Shown here in pieces: positions 59,939 through 64,000 of a stretch of 64,000 nt of DNA. The stretch lies in contig CANNDD010000001.1 in assembly GCA_947503285.1 (NCBI GenBank), positions 124,001 through 188,000 on the forward strand, written 5' to 3'. The notes beneath the pieces are model-generated. The model was not told where the DNA came from and ran no database searches. It saw only the letters and a list, made by a program, of their open reading frames with translations. This stretch comes from an uncultured Croceitalea sp. (GTDB lineage: Bacteria > Bacteroidota > Bacteroidia > Flavobacteriales > Flavobacteriaceae). The translations under genes were made by a program, and so were the position numbers. Numbering within the stretch: the first letter of the stretch is position 1; each line of letters opens with the position of its first letter.

Positions 59939-61870
59939 TTATTTGAATAGCAAATTATCGTTCAATACCACGAATAAGGAACGTTGGTTCTTTTTGTGCA
60001 ACACCTCGATACAATACACCCCATTTTTACAATTGTTGAGTATTTTATCTTCCCCATACCCTACGGAATAGAGAATGTTTGAGTTCGAAACGCCCATATC
60101 GATCAAGTATTTTTTGATGGCGTCAGACCGAAGTTGTGTCAATCTAAAGTTTGTGGCGCTACCCCCACGGCTATCGGTGTGTGTTTCTATCCTTAATTGT
60201 ATTTCTGGAAATAGTTTTATCGCCTCGACCACTTTATCCAATTCTATGGCAATCTCTGGGGTTATGGTCGCTTTATTTCTAGAAAAGTAGAACTGTCTCA
60301 GCTTTATCACTTTTTGCCCCTCACGATCCTCAACGATATCTTCGTAGGCGACCAACCCCACATTGGCCTCCAAATCCTTCAATTCATCCAGTGCTTCACC
60401 ACCATAGTTTTGCTTAAACAGGGAATGTTTTTCTTTGGTAACCTCAAGGGTTGCTTCTTCTTGCCAAGGCACTTCGATACGATACGTACCGTCATCGGCA
60501 GTCAACACTTCTTTGAGCACGCTTTTATCACTATCTTTTAAGGTCACCTTGGCGCCCGTAAGTACGGTGGATTGATTTTTGTTGACGACCTTTCCCTTCA
60601 CGACCAGTGTCTTTATTCCTGGTTTCTCATCTACCATAAAGCCATAGACATCATCTGAACCCTTGCCGCCTTTTCTATTGGAGGAAAAATACCCCAAAAG
60701 CCCAGATCCCGCATCGCGCATTACAAAGCCAAAATCATCTTCCGCCGAATTAATGGATTCCCCTAAGTTTACCGGAATACTAAAATCACCATTTACATCA
60801 ATCTTTGTTTGATAGATATCCATACCCCCAAGCCCATAAAACACATCTGAGGAGAAATACATGCCGTTCTCAAAAATAAAAGGGGCAATCTCATTACCTG
60901 GGGAATTGACCCTTGGCCCTAGATTAATCGGTGCGGACATTATACTACCGCGATTGGTATTGACATAATAAATATCGGTGCCTCCATAACCGTTTTCGAA
61001 GTTAGCTGCAAAATACAACCTTTCCGTCTCGGAGTCATAGAAGGGATAGTAAAATGAAGTACTTAGGTCACGCCATAAAAACCTAAAATCACCATCTATT
61101 TTCTGTACTCCAATGGCTAGTGCATTTTTCCCATTTTCATCAAATTCAAGTTTGCCCTCGGTAGTATTGGAAAGCACATAGAAAACACTGTTCAACGCCT
61201 CAGAAAAGTACGGGGTCGCTTTATGATAGTCAGATGCCTTAATATTGCCAAAGGGCTTAATGCCCGTCAACTGACCTTCAGCGTTGATTTGCCCATTGAA
61301 AATATCAAGATACGATTCGCCCGTCGGGCCATAGCTTGTTTTCTTACCATTGGGCCTACTACTTGAAAACAAGAGATTGGATTTGTAGAAAGTTGGGGAA
61401 AAATCGGCTTGGGGACTATTTATGTCTAAATTGAATATTTTAAAGTCAAGTGCCACGGTTTCGCTATCTGAACCCAAAATAGTTCTATTGAACGCTATAT
61501 TTTCTAAAAACTCTTTGTCCGTTGCCGTTTCCCTCTTTTGAAGTACATCGTCAATGCGTTTATCGTTCCCGATTTTCGTCAACCCATGAAGATATCTATT
61601 TAAACGAAAATTATCGACAACGGAATCGTTTGAAAAGTACTGGGAGTACATATCGGTTGCCTTTTCATAGTTCTCGATTTGAAAATAGGAATCGGCCAAA
61701 TTCAGATATTGCCCTGGTGTAAGTAAGATACCCTTGTCTTTATCACTTTCATAGGCGGTAATCGCTTTTTGATAAGCATATTCGAAGAAATAACCATCTC
61801 CCTTTGACTTTTTATTTTGTGAGAATACCGTCGTTATGGTAAGAATGAAAATCAATAAACTGTATCTCAT
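59939..61870 (-). CDS. OmpA-family protein with TPR and PD40 repeats (T9SS PorE-like)
   Basis: 643 residues with a signal peptide (MRYSLLIFILTITTVFSQ). TPR-like helices (about 20-150; YLNLADSYFQIENYEKATDMYSQYF) precede WD40-like PD40 repeats (ADFSPTFYKSNLLFSSSRPNG, LYFAANFENGYGGTDIYYVN, GMYFSSDVFYGLGGMDIYQ). A carboxypeptidase-regulatory-like domain follows (VVKGKVVNKNQSTVLTGAKVTLKD), and then an OmpA peptidoglycan-binding end (IRIETHTDSRGG, LTQLRSDAIKKYLIDMGVSNSNI). This is the architecture of PorE-like anchors. It lies after porP/sprF in a gliding/T9SS triad. Confidence 0.92.
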   Translation of the reverse strand: MRYSLLIFILTITTVFSQNKKSKGDGYFFEYAYQKAITAYESDKDKGILLTPGQYLNLADSYFQIENYEKATDMYSQYFSNDSVVDNFRLNRYLHGLTKIGNDKRIDDVLQKRETATDKEFLENIAFNRTILGSDSETVALDFKIFNLDINSPQADFSPTFYKSNLLFSSSRPNGKKTSYGPTGESYLDIFNGQINAEGQLTGIKPFGNIKASDYHKATPYFSEALNSVFYVLSNTTEGKLEFDENGKNALAIGVQKIDGDFRFLWRDLSTSFYYPFYDSETERLYFAANFENGYGGTDIYYVNTNRGSIMSAPINLGPRVNSPGNEIAPFIFENGMYFSSDVFYGLGGMDIYQTKIDVNGDFSIPVNLGESINSAEDDFGFVMRDAGSGLLGYFSSNRKGGKGSDDVYGFMVDEKPGIKTLVVKGKVVNKNQSTVLTGAKVTLKDSDKSVLKEVLTADDGTYRIEVPWQEEATLEVTKEKHSLFKQNYGGEALDELKDLEANVGLVAYEDIVEDREGQKVIKLRQFYFSRNKATITPEIAIELDKVVEAIKLFPEIQLRIETHTDSRGGSATNFRLTQLRSDAIKKYLIDMGVSNSNILYSVGYGEDKILNNCKNGVYCIEVLHKKNQRSLFVVLNDNLLFK

Positions 61871-61880
61871 GGCTTTGCTG

Positions 61881-62858
61881 TTAGAAAAATCTTGGTGAAT
61901 CTATCTGCTTTGGTTTTCCCTTAAGGCTTTTATTTTTATTTCTGGACTTGCTGGAATCACCCCCACGTCCTAAATAGAACTTTAGTATTACCTCATGTGA
62001 TCCATTATTGAACTCCCCTAAGATATTGGTATTGTAATCATAGGCATATCCTAAAAAAGTACCCGGAGTAATTTGAAAGCCAGCAAGGCCACTTACCGCA
62101 TTGTCAAATCGATAAGACGCACCAAGGGTCAAGGCATCTAAAAACAAAAAATTAGCCGATAAATTTATCGTCGTACCCGCACCTTGCAGATAATTGATCA
62201 AAAAAGCAGGTTTGAATTTAGACCTATCGGAAAGCTCAAAAACATAACCCCCGATAAAATTGTATTGAATCTTATCTTCAACCAAAGTGGCTACTTCATT
62301 ATTGTAAATGCCATTCGTCAAAAAGTTAGGTATGGACGCGCCTAAGTACCATTCGTCTGAATACATGAACAATCCTGCTCCGACGGTAGGATAAAAATTG
62401 TTGATCTCTTCGCCAAACAAAAGTGGCTCCCCAGGATTTTGAAAATTACCTTCTGAATAATCCACGCTTAATAATGATCCCCCTGCATCAACACCAAAAG
62501 ACAATTGTGTGCTTTCTGAGAGGTTGATTTCATAAGAGTAGGCAACATCAATATAGGTCTGTGCCACTGGCCCCAACTCATCATTGATAACATTGAAACC
62601 CAAGCCCATTTTTTCGTTGCCCAAGGGCACATTGGCACCAAAGCGTATGGTTCTTGGTGCGCCGGGCACATCAATCCATTGTGCACGATATAGCCCTAAA
62701 ACCTCAGGTGATTCGACAGAACCTACATAGGCAGGGTTGAAACTACCGATGTTATACATATACTGGGTATATTGAGGTTCTTTTTGTGCGATACATGTGC
62801 CCATAGCAAACAAAAAGACTAATACGATAATTGACCTGGACGTTATGTTCATCTTCAT
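61881..62858 (-). CDS. PorP/SprF-family type IX secretion membrane protein
   Basis: 325 residues with a signal peptide. PQYTQYMYNIGSFNPAYVGS is the family signature at the mature N-terminus. GLGFNVINDELGPVAQTYIDVAYSYEI and EWYLGASIPNFLTNGIYNN are the other family blocks; the alternating pattern is that of an outer-membrane beta-barrel. The protein helps attach adhesins such as SprB to the gliding machinery. It sits between a gliding-motility C-terminal-domain protein and the OmpA-PD40 protein. Confidence 0.94.
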   Translation of the reverse strand: MKMNITSRSIIVLVFLFAMGTCIAQKEPQYTQYMYNIGSFNPAYVGSVESPEVLGLYRAQWIDVPGAPRTIRFGANVPLGNEKMGLGFNVINDELGPVAQTYIDVAYSYEINLSESTQLSFGVDAGGSLLSVDYSEGNFQNPGEPLLFGEEINNFYPTVGAGLFMYSDEWYLGASIPNFLTNGIYNNEVATLVEDKIQYNFIGGYVFELSDRSKFKPAFLINYLQGAGTTINLSANFLFLDALTLGASYRFDNAVSGLAGFQITPGTFLGYAYDYNTNILGEFNNGSHEVILKFYLGRGGDSSKSRNKNKSLKGKPKQIDSPRFF

Positions 62859-62873
62859 TCTTACCGTTTCGTA

Positions 62874-64000
62874 TTATCTAATAATTTGAATCCAACCTTT
62901 GGTCACCTCTGACCCATCACCTAAGTCAAGGATATAAAAATAAGTCCCCCTCGGTAAATCACCATCATCGCCAGTACCCTTCCAGGTATTGTCATAAGCC
63001 GTTTGTTCAAAGACCATATTGCCATATCTGTCAAAAACGCTCAATCTACTATTCGGAAAGTTTTGATAACCGACCAAAATAAGATTATCATTCACCCCGT
63101 CACCATTTGGCGAGAACAAATTGCAAATCGTACCAATGTCGGTGCATTCACTGCGACTTACCGTCAAGTCAACCCTCGAACTATTATTATCACTTTCAAT
63201 ATCAGAGGGCAGGGAGTCAACCAAGGTCGCTACGTTGGTCAAGGTGCCCACTGTTCTAATGGTAACGCTGATATTCAATGTAATCGATTCTTCAGGCAAC
63301 AATTCATCTATTGACCACAAACCCGTACCACTATCATAAATACCTTTTGATGTTGTACTCGATATGAATTCAAATCCCATGTCGGCGGTTATGATGTCCT
63401 CAACCAGAACATTTATGGCCCGAGACATACTGAGATTGGTTACGGTAATCGTAAAGGTAACCTCTGTATTCAGCAATGGTGCGATAATATCCACTGTTTT
63501 TTCGACTTGAATATCAACCGGATCAGGATTACAATCCGGCGTCAAGAAAGGGTCACAAGCATCTAAGGGATCGGTTGCTTCTTCTGGTATGGCGTCTGTG
63601 GCAGGATCATCTTCAACAAGAACCTCTTCACCATCGGTAAGACCGTCACCATCGGTATCGGAATTGTTGGGGTCGGTACCTAAATCGTTTTCTTCAGCCG
63701 TTGTAAGTCCATCATTATCACAATCACTATCTGCAAGTGGTGTTCCCCCCACGGAATCACAATCATCTAAAGGATCGGTGCCATCGCTGACTTCTTGGCC
63801 ATCTTCAACACCATCACCATCGGTATCGGGGTTATTTGGATCTGTACCTATTTCTTCTTCTATATCATCATTAAGACCGTCAGAATCGGCATCAAGCAAG
63901 CAATTGACGACCATAATGGTTACATCAATCGATTGATCTGTACATGGTGAAATCGCACCGGTCGTCGTAAAGGTAAATTCATATGCCCCTTCGGGTAGTC
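62874..64000 (-). CDS. Surface protein with gliding-motility C-terminal domain, 5' part outside window
   Basis: The frame stays open to the right edge (the ATG at 63914 is internal), so the N-terminus lies outside. Order of domains toward the C-terminus: calcium-binding thrombospondin type 3-like repeats (DADSDGLNDD, DTDGDGVEDG, DSDCDNDGLT, DTDGDGLTDG), a DUF11-like beta-sandwich (VDIQVEKTVDII to VDLTVS), then the type B T9SS sorting domain (FSPNGDGVNDNL, LSVFDRYGNMVFE, GTYFYILDLGDG and WIQIIR). A secreted adhesin. Part of the triad with PorP/SprF. Confidence 0.93.
   Translation of the reverse strand, partial: LPEGAYEFTFTTTGAISPCTDQSIDVTIMVVNCLLDADSDGLNDDIEEEIGTDPNNPDTDGDGVEDGQEVSDGTDPLDDCDSVGGTPLADSDCDNDGLTTAEENDLGTDPNNSDTDGDGLTDGEEVLVEDDPATDAIPEEATDPLDACDPFLTPDCNPDPVDIQVEKTVDIIAPLLNTEVTFTITVTNLSMSRAINVLVEDIITADMGFEFISSTTSKGIYDSGTGLWSIDELLPEESITLNISVTIRTVGTLTNVATLVDSLPSDIESDNNSSRVDLTVSRSECTDIGTICNLFSPNGDGVNDNLILVGYQNFPNSRLSVFDRYGNMVFEQTAYDNTWKGTGDDGDLPRGTYFYILDLGDGSEVTKGWIQIIR

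Noticed and set aside
1-64000. CRISPR arrays, rRNA genes, intact insertion sequences, replication origin
   Set aside because: No regularly spaced repeat series, no rRNA-like sequence, no transposase and no DnaA gene with box cluster was seen.

Overview
The window looks like a chromosomal segment of a marine-type Flavobacteriaceae bacterium (Bacteroidota). Evidence: several promoters carry the Bacteroidota -7 box TAnnTTTG; there are type IX secretion and gliding-motility proteins (PorP/SprF, an OmpA/PD40 protein, a gliding-motility C-terminal domain and a T9SS-sorted subtilase); the order murI-ompH-ompH-bamA-uppS-DUF6089-nadK-CBS-pdxJ is typical of the phylum; and HPPK is fused to a deoxynucleoside kinase. 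I cannot name the genus from the sequence alone.

Region by region. 1-2.8 kb: a DUF427 fragment, a glycogen-binding-like protein, a PLP enzyme, a 2TM protein and DHFR. 2.7-11 kb, minus strand: the cell-envelope block (glutamate racemase, two Skp/OmpH chaperones, BamA, undecaprenyl-PP synthase, DUF6089, NAD kinase, CBS protein). 11-18.2 kb, plus strand: PdxJ, an alpha/beta hydrolase, a GDSL lipoprotein, a holin-like membrane protein, then the proteostasis set tig-clpP-clpX. 18.3-25.7 kb: a secreted HEIGH-type metalloprotease, a large T9SS subtilase, an alpha/beta hydrolase, a GH3-like protein and DUF2797. 25.7-27.5 kb: a small AT-rich accessory islet with a membrane protein of unknown function and a ParDE toxin-antitoxin pair. 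27.5-29.5 kb: a compact putative redox regulon (CxxC mini-thioredoxin, lipoprotein, DUF2024, and a MarR regulator with a four-cysteine tail) with three related operator-like sites. 29.6-39.6 kb: AsmA, queuosine-precursor transporter, SppA, HPPK-dNK fusion, TrmH and MutS.

At 39.7-40.3 kb, tRNA-Gly(GCC) and tRNA-Leu(UAA) are each followed by a degenerate copy of their own 3' end. A low-GC accessory stretch follows (AraC regulator, beta-propeller protein, a REP-like inverted repeat, an XRE regulator plus 4-TM protein).

44-56.7 kb holds a large sugar-catabolic locus: a KDPG-type aldolase and a GntR/UTRA regulator on the plus strand, and ten tightly packed genes on the minus strand (SSS transporter, Tat-exported sugar isomerase/epimerase, Gfo/Idh, GMC oxidoreductase with its subunit-3 partner, SDR, ROK kinase, SIS isomerase, FAD oxidoreductase, phosphotriesterase-like lactonase). 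A perfect 18-bp palindrome inside the operon is a candidate operator. The gene set suggests uptake and oxidation of a glycoside or sugar derivative through keto and lactone intermediates; the substrate is not evident from sequence.

56.9-64 kb: an alpha/beta hydrolase and LRR lipoprotein, a divergent Nramp-like transporter lacking the canonical metal-site motifs, and a gliding/T9SS triad (OmpA-PD40, PorP/SprF, and a gliding-motility C-terminal-domain adhesin running off the right edge). I saw no CRISPR array, rRNA, intact insertion sequence or replication origin.
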